Made by a program: the position numbers and the translations under genes. A stretch of 39,299 nucleotides of DNA from Oligoflexia bacterium. GTDB lineage: Bacteria > Bdellovibrionota_C > UBA2361 > JBGSMV01. Position 1 is the first letter of the stretch; each line of letters starts with the position of its first letter. Under the pieces are notes generated by a model that saw only the letters and a program-made list of their open reading frames with translations, did not search any database and was not told the origin of the DNA. Shown one piece after another: positions 23,077 through 32,009 of the stretch. The stretch lies in contig JAIBBU010000029.1 of assembly GCA_019694515.1 (NCBI GenBank), positions 1 to 39,299 of the forward strand. The letters run 5' to 3'.

Positions 23077-26000
23077 CTACTCCGGCATCGGGGCAAACAG
23101 ACTTTCTAGGTCCGCTTTAGATAACGACACCGTCGAAAGCCCATTTTCATTAATCAAAGCATCCACGATCTTAGCCTTCTTGGCTTTCAGATCCATAATC
23201 TTTTGTTCAATTGAATTTTCAGTCACTAAACGATAGACGGTTACGGGCTTGGTCTGTCCGATACGGTGAGCTCGGTCTACAGCCTGGTGCTCGACCGCCG
23301 GATTCCACCAAGGATCATAAATAATGACCGTGTCAGCGCCGGTTAGATTCAGCCCTGTCCCTCCGGCCTTAAGGCTGATCAAGAACAAACGCACTTTTTC
23401 GTCGTGATTGAAACGATCGACCAGGCTTTGGCGATCGCGCGTGGTGCCGTCTAAATAAAGATAATTGGCCTGCACTTCATCCAGCCAGCGCCGGATGATG
23501 TTAAGCATCTCCTTGAATTGGCTAAAGAGTAAGATCTTGCGGCCCGATTGCAGAGCTTCCTCAACAAGCTCGCGCAGCAACGAAAATTTTCCGGAGTCAA
23601 ATCCAGGCAGATCTTTTAGGGCGTCGATAGAGTTCGGATGATTGCAGATTTGGCGGAGCCGCAAGAGCGCGGCCAGAATCGAAACGCTAGCACCGCGCAC
23701 GCCGCGCTGCTCGATCGCAGCGAATACCTTCGGACGCACCTCCTCTAAAACCTGCGCATAAAGCAGCCGCTGGGAATCTGTCATATCGACGTGTAAAACG
23801 CTTTCGGTCTTGGGAGGCAGATCCTTCTCAACTTCAGCCTTAGTGCGGCGCAAGATGAATGGACGGGTCTTGGAATTTAGGAACTTGGCAATCTGCACAT
23901 CCGGCCCGGCTTCGAGGATCGGTTTCTCAATATAATTCCGGAAAAAGTCATTGGAACCCAGATAGCCTGGCATCAAAAAGTCCATGATCGACCATAGTTC
24001 CATGGGCCGATTTTCAGTCGGGGTACCGGAGAGCGCGAGCCGATGCGCAGCCCGGATTGCTTTAGCCGCCTTCGTGACCGCGGCCTGATGATTCTTAATG
24101 TTTTGGGCTTCGTCCAAGATCAAATAGCTAAACTGATATTTTTCAAGGTCGTGCCGATCGAGCCTGAGAAGTGCATAGGAGGTGATGATCAGATCGTACT
24201 CTTCCAGTCTTCCAAACCAGCGCTTGCGGTCAGGGCCGTGCAACAGCAATACGTCCAATTTGGGAGTGAAGCGCCGCGCCTCATATAGCCAGTTAGTGAT
24301 CACGGAGGTGGGCGCGACTACTACTGCCGGTTCTTTGGGGGCAGTGGGGCCGCGTTCTTCCTTAAGCGTCTGCAGCAGCGCTAGGGTTTGGACGGTTTTC
24401 CCAAGTCCCATTTCATCGGCCAAGATTCCCCCCAGCTCGAAGCTGTTTAGAAATTTAAGCCAGCTCAGTCCATCCGCCTGATAGTGACGCAAGGTGCCGG
24501 TGAAATGTTTGGTAAGCTTGACTGGAGGAATCTTCGTAAAGTCCTTAAGCTTCTTAGAAAGCTCATCGAGCTGTTTATCAACCGAGACGTTAAGACTGTC
24601 TTCCTCAAGTCGGGAAAAGCTAAGCGCCTGCGCCATACTGACGCGGGTCTTAATGGTGTTGCTAAGCCGGAAATTTGGGTCAAGCATGCCTAGAGTGGTT
24701 TTGAGCTGGAACAGTCCGCCCCCGGGAACCCGTGCATAAGCCCCGTTGTCCAGTCGAATCCATTTATCGCTGCCCGAGCGCACCGTCTTGAAAAGCGCGC
24801 TAATGGGCACACTGGCTCTGTTCTGCGACAGGGAGATGTGACAATCCACCTGATCGAGCAGCTTCTTCTTAGATCTTGCTCCGACTCCAACCGAGGCCAA
24901 TGAGACATTAAGAGCTAGTTCCGAAAAGCGCACACTCTTCTGTACGTCTTCGAGGCCTGCGATCTCCCAATGATCTGGAAAAAGTTTGAGCCCGCGATAG
25001 ACCACCTCCAGCGCGGCATCACCGCGAGCCAGATAGCGCTTGCGTTCGCTCTCATAATCGAATCCAAGCGATTTTAGCAACTCAATGCACTCGCGCTCCT
25101 TCTGTTTGTCAGGGAGATAAACCACATTCTGCTTTTCAGGAGGGCTGGGATATTCGAAGCTTAAATTACCGATGACCTCGAAGCTTTCCTGCGAGGCAAA
25201 GTGCTCCAGTGAGCCGTCGCGTTTTTCAAGTTCAAGCACCGGGGTGGGCGATTTGACCTTGGTGTCGGGCTGCAGCTCGGGGTTTCTAATATTGATCAGC
25301 CGCGGCTCGAACAGATTTTCATTCAACACCTCGAGTAACGGGCCGGCCTGCGATCTAGCGATACTTACGGTGGAGGCGTAAGGGAAAATAGAGGCGATCT
25401 TCGATGCGCTGTTAGATAACCGATAGATACAGTTGTCGACGCAGGCCCAGTAGGGGCCGGTGCCAAGCACCTCTTCGCTCTTAGTGCGGGTGTTGCCGTC
25501 CGGAAAGAGCCAGCGCATTTCGAGACGCGCCCCGGTGTTGTTCCACTGAATGTCGAGCCGCGCGTCAAGCACGACATGCGAGAATGAAATCTTGTTGCCA
25601 AGCTCTATATCCAGGATCTCGTCATATTCCTGGATCAGCCCTAATATCACCTCGATTTGCGAGCTCGAATTGATATACCAGATATGTTTTTCTTCGTCCC
25701 AATTGCCGCCGTCATCTAAGAGTTTAAGCAGAATTGTGTCGAGCGCCCGTGAAGAGACCTTGTCGAAGTCGTCAAAAAGCGCCGGACCCTGTGGATTACC
25801 ATCAAAAAGTACCTTGAGCCCCAGCCGATCGCTCTTAAGATCAAGCATGATCGCAACGGCGGGCCGGTAGTCATTGTGGCGTGAGGATTCGCCAACCGGC
25901 AGGCCACCCAACTCACGAATCACGGTCGCAATTTCGGCCGGACTGTTCGCGGCCACGCGATAGACTGAATCGCTGGAACTAAAGCCTGCGTGTGAGTCGA

Positions 26001-26307
26001 AAAATCCGAGATCCGAGGCGCGCACCAAGAGCGCGACGATATGCTGGCACCACTGTTCGGCAAGATCTTCATGACTGCTGCAGGAGCAGCTGGCGTCCAA
26101 ATTAGAGGTCGAGATTACACGCAGCTTCACAGAGAAGTCACTGCCCGCATCGTCCTTTACGGTGCCATGGATCTCATTTCCAAATCGCGAGCAATCCGTG
26201 ACGCCGCCATTGGCCGCAAAGCGCATTCCCAGATCTACTATGGAGTAGGGGGCGTGATGCTTGATAAAGGTCAACAATCTTTCCTGGTCAGCGTGCGGAT
26301 CGGGCAT
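23077..26307 (-). CDS. SNF2-family ATPase with SWIM zinc finger
   Basis: The 1,076-residue protein is a DNA translocase of the SWI2/SNF2 group, acting in the nucleoid. The N-terminus holds a SWIM zinc finger (C74-x-C76, C87-x-H89). A long middle region without clear motifs follows (about 100-600). The helicase core begins near residue 615 with Walker A DEMGLGKT (K637), DEAQ at D732-E733, the SGTPTENR motif, and a C-terminal helicase domain with LFSQF, LISLKAGGTGLNLTGAD and HRIGQTKPV. All motifs are intact. Bacterial SWIM-SNF2 proteins are widespread and are linked to transcription or repair, though the exact role is not settled. It stands alone; the promoter predicts a leaderless transcript starting at the ATG. 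Confidence 0.95.
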   Translation of the reverse strand: MPDPHADQERLLTFIKHHAPYSIVDLGMRFAANGGVTDCSRFGNEIHGTVKDDAGSDFSVKLRVISTSNLDASCSCSSHEDLAEQWCQHIVALLVRASDLGFFDSHAGFSSSDSVYRVAANSPAEIATVIRELGGLPVGESSRHNDYRPAVAIMLDLKSDRLGLKVLFDGNPQGPALFDDFDKVSSRALDTILLKLLDDGGNWDEEKHIWYINSSSQIEVILGLIQEYDEILDIELGNKISFSHVVLDARLDIQWNNTGARLEMRWLFPDGNTRTKSEEVLGTGPYWACVDNCIYRLSNSASKIASIFPYASTVSIARSQAGPLLEVLNENLFEPRLINIRNPELQPDTKVKSPTPVLELEKRDGSLEHFASQESFEVIGNLSFEYPSPPEKQNVVYLPDKQKERECIELLKSLGFDYESERKRYLARGDAALEVVYRGLKLFPDHWEIAGLEDVQKSVRFSELALNVSLASVGVGARSKKKLLDQVDCHISLSQNRASVPISALFKTVRSGSDKWIRLDNGAYARVPGGGLFQLKTTLGMLDPNFRLSNTIKTRVSMAQALSFSRLEEDSLNVSVDKQLDELSKKLKDFTKIPPVKLTKHFTGTLRHYQADGLSWLKFLNSFELGGILADEMGLGKTVQTLALLQTLKEERGPTAPKEPAVVVAPTSVITNWLYEARRFTPKLDVLLLHGPDRKRWFGRLEEYDLIITSYALLRLDRHDLEKYQFSYLILDEAQNIKNHQAAVTKAAKAIRAAHRLALSGTPTENRPMELWSIMDFLMPGYLGSNDFFRNYIEKPILEAGPDVQIAKFLNSKTRPFILRRTKAEVEKDLPPKTESVLHVDMTDSQRLLYAQVLEEVRPKVFAAIEQRGVRGASVSILAALLRLRQICNHPNSIDALKDLPGFDSGKFSLLRELVEEALQSGRKILLFSQFKEMLNIIRRWLDEVQANYLYLDGTTRDRQSLVDRFNHDEKVRLFLISLKAGGTGLNLTGADTVIIYDPWWNPAVEHQAVDRAHRIGQTKPVTVYRLVTENSIEQKIMDLKAKKAKIVDALINENGLSTVSLSKADLESLFAPMPE

Positions 26308-26313
26308 CGGATC

Positions 26314-26343
26314 AGTATAACACGACCCAAAACCTTAAGTCAG
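26314..26343 (-). promoter_or_regulatory. Sigma-70-type promoter of the SNF2 gene, probably leaderless
   Basis: Read on the minus strand, -35 CTGACT (26343-26338), an 18-bp spacer and -10 TATACT (26319-26314) are followed by only 6 nt before ATG 26307. No ribosome-binding site can fit, so the mRNA would begin at or beside the start codon. Confidence 0.55.
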
Positions 26344-26408
26344 AGTGGCAATTAAAAGAATAATCGATTTAGTGCAGCTAAGGGTGAGGAAGATGATTAA
26401 GGTGAGAA

Positions 26409-26615
26409 TTAAGCGGCAAGTTGCGTAGCTTGATCACCTGCGGCCAGTAAAGCGCCCTGCTTGAAGAGGATCGGTAGTTCTAAGGTTTCCTGATTCAGAT
26501 CGATTTCAGGAATCATGAGCAGGCTGGAGCCCGGATCGGCAGCTAGACCACCATTTAAGTCAGGTGGAGAATCAGCAGGCAAAATAGATGAGCGATATGG
26601 AACAACTTCTAACAT
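26409..26615 (-). CDS. Possible small protein, 68 residues
   Basis: This open frame lies in a 442-bp gap between the SNF2 gene and a small secreted protein, on the same strand as both. The predicted protein is acidic, with hydrophobic blocks near the middle (SSLLMIPEIDL) and end (LPILFKQGALLAAG). It has no signal peptide or known motif. Codon choice looks ordinary for a gene, but no clear ribosome-binding site precedes the ATG. It could be a genuine short gene or a chance frame; I do not recognise it. The rest of the gap holds a TGCTTAAGCA palindrome, the ATAGAGC/GCTCTAT inverted repeat (26690-26718) and the SNF2 promoter. Confidence 0.4.
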   Translation of the reverse strand: MLEVVPYRSSILPADSPPDLNGGLAADPGSSLLMIPEIDLNQETLELPILFKQGALLAAGDQATQLAA

Positions 26616-26639
26616 AGCTCTAATCCAGCTATTTGATGC

Positions 26640-26684
26640 AAAAAAGGCCCGCGTTGCAAGTGCTTAAGCATTACCTTTACAACC
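26640..26684 (-). terminator. Candidate terminator after the 148-residue secreted protein gene
   Basis: On the minus strand GTTGTAA (26684-26678) can pair with TTGCAAC (26659-26653), enclosing the palindrome TGCTTAAGCA. After 7 GC-rich bases a run of six T follows (26645-26640). The gap between stem and T-run makes this a moderate call. Confidence 0.35.
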
Positions 26685-26749
26685 TTTCGATAGAGCTGCC
26701 CATTTAGAGATGCTCTATTTTCTCAGTCGACCTGTGAATATAACATTGT

Positions 26750-27196
26750 TTAGGTAGGGGCGGCAACTAACTGCCAGTCCCAGCCCGTACCCTTGGGTAG
26801 GGAGCTCTTGAAGGTAAACCACACTGGCCGTTCGTTTACAGCCACGGTTACCTCTCCGATATCCCGGATACTTTCGACGCTGCCGTGGCGGGTAATTACG
26901 AGCGAAAGCTTCACCGGACCGTGTCCCTGGACGGTACCACGCCAGATTCCCTGGCCTCGTCCCGCGCTCTGGAAACTTTGAGTGATCACACGCGGGGCAA
27001 ATCGGCTTAGATCCGGCGAAAAGCGGCGCCCCGCCGCTGGGGAAGATCGTCCAGGAATGTAAACGTTGCGGGTTACCTGGTGGGAGACTGTGGAACAGGG
27101 AGCGGGCTGTACACGACCACCACAGCGGTATGGCGCTGCAGCGGCACATTCCACAACACTAAGCAGCGCCAAAAGCGAAAATACTAATGCTCTCAC
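26750..27196 (-). CDS. Small secreted protein of unknown function
   Basis: The 148-residue protein has a Sec signal peptide of about 20 residues, probably cut after AAA in the segment CAAAAPYR. The mature N-terminus has two close cysteines (YRCGG and APC) that may form a disulphide, followed by a Ser/Arg/Pro-rich stretch and a C-terminal region of about 70 residues that alternates like beta strands (KLSLVITRHG, VTVAVNERPVWFTFKS). The GTG start is well supported: GGAGAG lies 5 nt upstream. I do not recognise the family. It stands alone on the minus strand, with a divergent membrane protein gene 126 bp away. Confidence 0.75.
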   Translation of the reverse strand: MRALVFSLLALLSVVECAAAAPYRCGGRVQPAPCSTVSHQVTRNVYIPGRSSPAAGRRFSPDLSRFAPRVITQSFQSAGRGQGIWRGTVQGHGPVKLSLVITRHGSVESIRDIGEVTVAVNERPVWFTFKSSLPKGTGWDWQLVAAPT

Positions 27197-27322
27197 TATA
27201 ACTCTCCATTGTAACAGCTAAAGATGGCGCTTAATAGCTCCAACTTTAAATTGTTCCCGGATCTAAATCCAAAAGTCCCAGCTGTCATGAGTGTCGTATA
27301 GGCACTACTATGTGGATGTTTT

Positions 27323-28336
27323 ATGGGGTTTATGAAGTTAAAGCGGATTTTGGCGTCACGCCGGCTGCATGTGTTGCTTGGTATCGCGGTCAGCGCCGGG
27401 CTCTTGATCTATGTGGCGTCGACCGTCAAATGGGGCGAGGTGCTTTTCCATCTTCGTCACGCTCATCTGTGGGTGCTGATTCCGGCGCTAGCGGTGTTCG
27501 GCGTGCATTACGCACTCCGCGCATATCGCTGGCGGTTCTTACTGCCTCCCGAGAAGCCCGCGGAGTTCGGAGCTCTTTTCGATGCGCTGATGGTGGGTAA
27601 TTTTGCTACCTATGTCCTGCCACTGCGTGCAGGTGAATTTGTGCGGCCATTCCTGCTCTCCCGTTACAGCAGCTTCAGTTTTTCATCCTGCTTTGTTTCG
27701 GTCGTAGTCGAACGCTTCTTTGACCTGAGTATGGTACTCGCGGCATTCGCCGTAGTTGTGCGGTATATTCCTGGGTTGCCAGACTGGACCCATCAGGGAG
27801 TGATTGCACTTTCTACCTTGGCGCTGGGGATCTTCGTTTTTATGTTGACGAGCGCGTTGGCGCCGCGGCTGATTACTAGATTAATCGAATATCTGAGCGG
27901 GTTTTTGCCTGCTGCGATTCGACCGGGGGTGCACCGTTTCCTAACCGATTTCATGCGAGGGGCGCAGGTGCTCCACAACCCGCTTAATTTGACCAGGATC
28001 GTCTTGCTCTCGCTCCTGGTGTGGGGTAGCTGCTTCGTGCTTTTTTATGTTTTTTGTCTCTTTTTCGATATTCCTCCGTCTATCTGGATCGCGGTAACCG
28101 TCACCGTAATTATTGCGTTGGCGGTGGCTGCGCCGAGCGCACCTGGCTTCCTGGGCGTGTATCAGACTGCCTGCCTGGCTGGATTTCAACTCTTTGGCAT
28201 CAGCGCCGAGCTGGCGGTGGCGTACTCGATACTGACGCATGCGCTGCATTTCGCACTCTTTATGAGTTACGGCTCCTTCGCGCTTTTTAGGCGTAATTTA
28301 CGACTCGCCGATCTAACTCAGCGGTCGACTTCCTAA
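27323..28336 (+). CDS. UPF0104 / LPG-synthase-type transmembrane protein
   Basis: The 337-residue protein has about eight membrane segments and the signature of the lysylphosphatidylglycerol-synthase transmembrane family (AglD/MprF-like): YRWRFLL, GNFATYVLPLRAGEFVRP and VVVERFFDL. Members without the soluble synthase domain are thought to move or flip lipids or lipid-linked sugars across the inner membrane; the substrate here is unknown. An alternative ATG at 27332 would remove three residues and has a GGGG just before it. A TATAGG box at 27297-27302 may be the -10 of its promoter. It is followed 170 bp later by the hook gene, which has its own sigma-54-like promoter. Confidence 0.85.
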   Translation: MGFMKLKRILASRRLHVLLGIAVSAGLLIYVASTVKWGEVLFHLRHAHLWVLIPALAVFGVHYALRAYRWRFLLPPEKPAEFGALFDALMVGNFATYVLPLRAGEFVRPFLLSRYSSFSFSSCFVSVVVERFFDLSMVLAAFAVVVRYIPGLPDWTHQGVIALSTLALGIFVFMLTSALAPRLITRLIEYLSGFLPAAIRPGVHRFLTDFMRGAQVLHNPLNLTRIVLLSLLVWGSCFVLFYVFCLFFDIPPSIWIAVTVTVIIALAVAAPSAPGFLGVYQTACLAGFQLFGISAELAVAYSILTHALHFALFMSYGSFALFRRNLRLADLTQRSTS

Positions 28337-28388
28337 TCTGAACCTGAACTACGCGTAGATCACGGATATCCCCCACGCAAACAAACTT

Positions 28389-28404
28389 AGGCATGGGGCT
28401 TGCT
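28389..28404 (+). promoter_or_regulatory. Sigma-54-type promoter before flgE
   Basis: AGGCATG-GGGC-TTGCT matches TGGCACG-N4-TTGCW at all but two positions and has the required 10 nt between the -24 GG (28390-28391) and the -12 GC (28402-28403). Transcription would begin near 28415, giving a leader of about 90 nt. RpoN control of hook genes is common in flagellated proteobacteria. Confidence 0.6.
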
Positions 28405-28506
28405 CTATATGTTTCAGTTGAAAAAACCGGGTTATTTCGGGCAAAAGCTGCCGAATTTTGAGGCTTTGCACCGTTCAACCAGGAACGTTTTGCCTGATAC
28501 CTATAT

Positions 28507-29769
28507 ATGAGACTCGAATCAGCGTTATTCTCCAGTCGCGAAGGGATCTCAGCCCATGGCCAGGCTATCGCTGTTATTGGTGATAACATCTCCAACGCAA
28601 ATACCGTTGGATTTCGCGCCTCGCGGGTACAGTTCGGCGATCTCGTTGCCGGCGGCCGCAGTACTAGTGAAACCAGCAGTATTCCCTCTACCGGCAGTGG
28701 TGTTGCAATTCAGGGCGTGCGCCCAGTGCAGGAAACCGGAGTGATCGAAGCCACCGGACGGTCGCTTGACGTGGCGATTGAGGGTCGCGGTTTTATCATC
28801 GTTGGCGATCCGCAGAATCCAGCTTATACCCGTGCCGGAGCTCTCTCTGTTAGCAAAGAAGGAATTCTAGTCGATTCGAATGGCGAGCAGGTTTTGGGAT
28901 TTGCTTCCGCCGGAGGTGATACCCTTGAAACGCTCGATGTAAATAAGATTAGCTTGAGCGGAAAAGCCACAACGGCAGCAACACTAAGCGGCAATCTGGC
29001 TAGTAATAATCCCATAACGGAGGTGCCCGCCTCCCCGGGGACCTTCAAGGAAATTGGCCAGAAGGCCTCTTTCGTGGCTTCCGATTTACGGGTTTTTGAC
29101 AGCTTAGGACAGTCCCACGCGGTGCTGATGGCGTTCTACAAGACGGGCGGGGGCCAGTGGAAAGCGCAGGCATATGTGGATGCCTCGGAGACCGGAGGAG
29201 AGAAGGGCATTCCCGTGAAGGTTGGCGGGGAAGTTAGTCTTAATTTTGGACCTGATGGCAGATTGGTCGCGGGCTCTGCAGCGCAGGTGAGCGGAACGAT
29301 TAACTACGGCAATGGTTCAGCTCAGGGATCTTTCACCATCGATCTGAGCGGCTTCAGTCAATTTGCCGGCAGTTCGCAGACCTCGTCCTTGACTCAGGAC
29401 GGACAGGCGGCGGGAAATATTCTGGATTATGAAATCAGAAAAGATGGCGCGTTTTATGCGCGGCTAGATACGGGGCAAAGTCTTCAGGTCGGAACCTTAC
29501 GCCTTGCGGATTTCGTTAACGTCGACGGTCTGCAGCGCGCCGGAAATGGTTTGTTTGTAGCCACCGAAGGAGCCGGGGAGCGGCGTCTTGGCCAGCCGGG
29601 CCAATCGGGGCTTGGAACGTTGGCCGGCGCATCGCTCGAGCGGTCGACCGTGGATATCGCGAACCAGTTTGTGGAGCTGGTGTTGTTCCAACGCGGTTAC
29701 CAGGCCAGCTCGCAAACTCTAAGCGCCGCGAGCACGCTCTTGCACGATACCATCTCCTTGATTCGTTAG
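28507..29769 (+). CDS. flgE: Flagellar hook protein FlgE
   Basis: FlgE polymerises outside the cell to form the flagellar hook. The 420-residue length is close to the usual 400. The N-terminus has the rod/hook motif (GQAIAVIGDNISNANTVGF), the middle carries the hook beta-domains, including the GRSLDVAIEGRGFIIV and YTRAGALSVSKEG blocks, and the C-terminus ends with the coiled VDIANQFVELVLFQRGYQASSQTL helix. There is no cleavable signal, as expected for export through the flagellar apparatus. No clear ribosome-binding site is seen; a TATAT tract precedes the ATG. The gene stands apart from other flagellar genes in the window, but a FliI/SctN-type ATPase lies 5 kb downstream. The upstream region has a sigma-54-type promoter. 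Confidence 0.95.
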   Translation: MRLESALFSSREGISAHGQAIAVIGDNISNANTVGFRASRVQFGDLVAGGRSTSETSSIPSTGSGVAIQGVRPVQETGVIEATGRSLDVAIEGRGFIIVGDPQNPAYTRAGALSVSKEGILVDSNGEQVLGFASAGGDTLETLDVNKISLSGKATTAATLSGNLASNNPITEVPASPGTFKEIGQKASFVASDLRVFDSLGQSHAVLMAFYKTGGGQWKAQAYVDASETGGEKGIPVKVGGEVSLNFGPDGRLVAGSAAQVSGTINYGNGSAQGSFTIDLSGFSQFAGSSQTSSLTQDGQAAGNILDYEIRKDGAFYARLDTGQSLQVGTLRLADFVNVDGLQRAGNGLFVATEGAGERRLGQPGQSGLGTLAGASLERSTVDIANQFVELVLFQRGYQASSQTLSAASTLLHDTISLIR

Positions 29770-29813
29770 AACCGAGTAGCCTCCCGATAAGAACTCGGAT
29801 ATGACTGTGCCGT

Positions 29814-31250
29814 ATGGCAGAGTCCTCCGATCTAATTCGCATCACTGATAATCTATGGGAAATTCCGTGCTCTTATTGGGAGTCAATGCGCGTGCCTGCA
29901 CGGATACTCTTGAATCAGCCGATGTTGCAGGCGGCGCTAGCCGACAAGGCGTTGGAGCAATTAGTCAATGTGGCGAGCATGCCGGGAGTGGAGCGTTACG
30001 TGCTCGGTATGCCAGATATTCATCAGGGTTATGGGTTCCCGGTGGGTGGAGTCGCAGCGATCCGTACTGCCGATGGTGTTATTTCGCCGGGCGGAATTGG
30101 GTACGATATCAATTGCGGAGTGCGGCTGCTGCTCAGCGAGAACGATCGTGGGGAGATCCAGCCGCTGCTCTCAGATCTCGCGACTCAAATTCAATCTAAC
30201 GTGCCGGCAGGCGCCGGACGAGCTGGATTTTTTCCGTTGGAACTGCCTGAGCTGCGAAAAGTTCTCAATCATGGTGTGGAATGGGCGGCCCAGCGCGGTT
30301 ATGCCGAAGAGCGCGACTTAGAAGTCACCGAGGAGTACGGCCGCTATCGTAGCGCAAGTGCTGAAGCCGTTTCGGAGGAAGCTCTGGCGCGCGGGGCGGA
30401 TCAGCTGGGTAGCATGGGCTCAGGTAATCATTTCGTTGAAATTCAATATGTCGCAGATATTCTTGAGCCAGCGCTCGCAAACAGCTTCGGCCTTTGGCAA
30501 AATCAAGTTTGTATCATGATCCACACCGGTTCCCGGGGCCTTGGCCATCAGGTTTGTAAAGATTATGTGCGGCGCATGGCCGCGGCCCGCGCATCGGTCG
30601 TGTATCAGCCGCCCGATCGTGAACTGGCATGTGCTCCATTTGGAAGCGCTGAAGGGCAGAGTTATTTTGAAGCGATGGCCGCGGCCGCCAATTTTGCGTG
30701 GGTGAACCGCCAACTCATTACATTTCAACTGAGAGGGATCTGGAAGCGGGCATTGGGTCGAAAAAAGGGGTCGGATTTGGAGCTGCTGTACGATGTTTCC
30801 CACAATATTGCGAAGCTTGAGAGCTATGCGGGGAAGCAGTGTATTGTGCACCGCAAAGGCGCAACTCGCTCCTTTGGCGCAGGGCATCCAGAATTACCGG
30901 CGCGATTTCAGAGCACGGGGCAGCCGGTTATCGTGCCGGGTTCCATGGGTACCGCATCATATGTGTTGTGCGGAGATCCGGATGCCGATCTAAATTCGTT
31001 CGGATCGTGCTGTCATGGAGCAGGCCGGGCGATGTCACGCATGCGTGCGCGAAAGTCGGTCAGCTTCACCGAGCTGGAGCGCACTTTAGCAGCTGACGGA
31101 ATTGTGGTGCGCGGGGATTCTGCTGTGGGGTTAATCGAAGAGGCGCCCCAGGCTTATAAAGATGTCGATCAGGTTATCGAGGTGGTCAAACAGAACAAAT
31201 TAGCCCGCCCCGTTGTGCGCCTGCGGCCGCTGGCTGTGATTAAGGGCTAA
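29814..31250 (+). CDS. rtcB: RNA-splicing ligase RtcB
   Basis: RtcB joins RNA ends bearing 2',3'-cyclic phosphate (or 3'-phosphate) and 5'-OH, using GTP and Mn2+. The 478-residue protein has the metal-site motifs D98 and C101 in GYDINCGVR, the GSGNHFVE block, HTGSRGLGH, and H401 in CCHGAGRAMSR, which is the residue guanylylated in this family. No archease or RtcA gene lies beside it. In other bacteria RtcB repairs tRNA or rRNA after damage. A CCCGATAA about 25 nt upstream has no matching -35. The gene ends 33 bp before a convergent small gene. Confidence 0.95.
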   Translation: MAESSDLIRITDNLWEIPCSYWESMRVPARILLNQPMLQAALADKALEQLVNVASMPGVERYVLGMPDIHQGYGFPVGGVAAIRTADGVISPGGIGYDINCGVRLLLSENDRGEIQPLLSDLATQIQSNVPAGAGRAGFFPLELPELRKVLNHGVEWAAQRGYAEERDLEVTEEYGRYRSASAEAVSEEALARGADQLGSMGSGNHFVEIQYVADILEPALANSFGLWQNQVCIMIHTGSRGLGHQVCKDYVRRMAAARASVVYQPPDRELACAPFGSAEGQSYFEAMAAAANFAWVNRQLITFQLRGIWKRALGRKKGSDLELLYDVSHNIAKLESYAGKQCIVHRKGATRSFGAGHPELPARFQSTGQPVIVPGSMGTASYVLCGDPDADLNSFGSCCHGAGRAMSRMRARKSVSFTELERTLAADGIVVRGDSAVGLIEEAPQAYKDVDQVIEVVKQNKLARPVVRLRPLAVIKG

Positions 31251-31283
31251 TAGTGTCAGCTGGAAATAGGGCTTGAATCGCGC

Positions 31284-31919
31284 TTAGCTGTGGTAAAAGC
31301 CGCGCGGATTGCCCCCTGCCATTCCGGCCTGATAGCTGCGGGGGTCGAGCGGGGAGAGGCGTTTTACCTGACCGGGTGATAACAAACGCTGATGTGTAAT
31401 GCGATCCAGATCGCGCTCAATTAGCTGTAAGCCCTCACGTGAACCCACCCAATTATGCTTGGCATACCGTCGCAGATCTAACAGCACAGAAAATTCACGC
31501 AACGTCTTCTCGCCCGCCGGGTTGTAGTAGTGTTCAAGATAGGACATGGCCAGTTCGTGGCGGCTGCGATAAACCGCTTCCCGAAATCGGAGCCCGGCAT
31601 AATTCGACTTCGCAATTGAGCCAAAGCGCCCGCTAATTTTGTATACGGCCAAGACATGGTCGTCGTCCCGCACGGCTCGTAGGTCCATCAACATGGGGGT
31701 GTAGCCATGCACCATCAGCGCCAACGCGGCGAAGAGCGCACCATCGAAACAGTTGGCTTTGCGATCGCGCAGAGCGTCTAGGGGGCAGAAGAGACCATCT
31801 TCGGCACGATAGGTTAACTTGTCCAGGTAGCACTGAATTTTGAAGGGGGTATTTAGTTTAGTCAGCAGCCGGCGCTCGGAGCTTCTCAGCATGCTGATGG
31901 TTGTCGGATTAGCTCGCAT
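31284..31919 (-). CDS. Transglutaminase-like cysteine protein, small
   Basis: The likely protein has 211 residues from ATG 31919; the frame is open much further, but a promoter of the leaderless kind ends 6 nt before this ATG. The order C57 (in KANCFDGAL, with D59), H88 (in RDDDHVLAVY) and the following GSIAKSNYAG fits the Cys-His-Asn/Asp arrangement of the transglutaminase/papain fold, where the His sits in a 'DDHVLAVY' strand. No signal peptide is present, so it should be cytoplasmic. Such proteins may act as proteases, amidases or cross-linkers. The assignment is by motif order and remains uncertain. It is divergent from a small membrane-protein gene, 90 bp away. Confidence 0.6.
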   Translation of the reverse strand: MRANPTTISMLRSSERRLLTKLNTPFKIQCYLDKLTYRAEDGLFCPLDALRDRKANCFDGALFAALALMVHGYTPMLMDLRAVRDDDHVLAVYKISGRFGSIAKSNYAGLRFREAVYRSRHELAMSYLEHYYNPAGEKTLREFSVLLDLRRYAKHNWVGSREGLQLIERDLDRITHQRLLSPGQVKRLSPLDPRSYQAGMAGGNPRGFYHS

Positions 31920-31925
31920 CACAGT

Positions 31926-31953
31926 ATTATGCGAGCGCCTGCGATAAATACAA
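31926..31953 (-). promoter_or_regulatory. Sigma-70-type promoter of the transglutaminase-like gene, probably leaderless
   Basis: Read on the minus strand, -35 TTGTAT (31953-31948), a 16-bp spacer and -10 CATAAT (31931-31926) stand 6 nt before ATG 31919. No ribosome-binding site is present. Confidence 0.45.
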
Positions 31954-32009
31954 GCGCACTTGCTGCCTCGAGAGCGGTAAAATATCCTGGCGTGCGCGGG
32001 GGATTGGCG

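Noticed and set aside
29783..29790. CCCGATAA before rtcB as a sigma-28 -10
   Set aside because: It misses the first base of the octamer and no TAAA-like -35 lies at 14-16 nt upstream.
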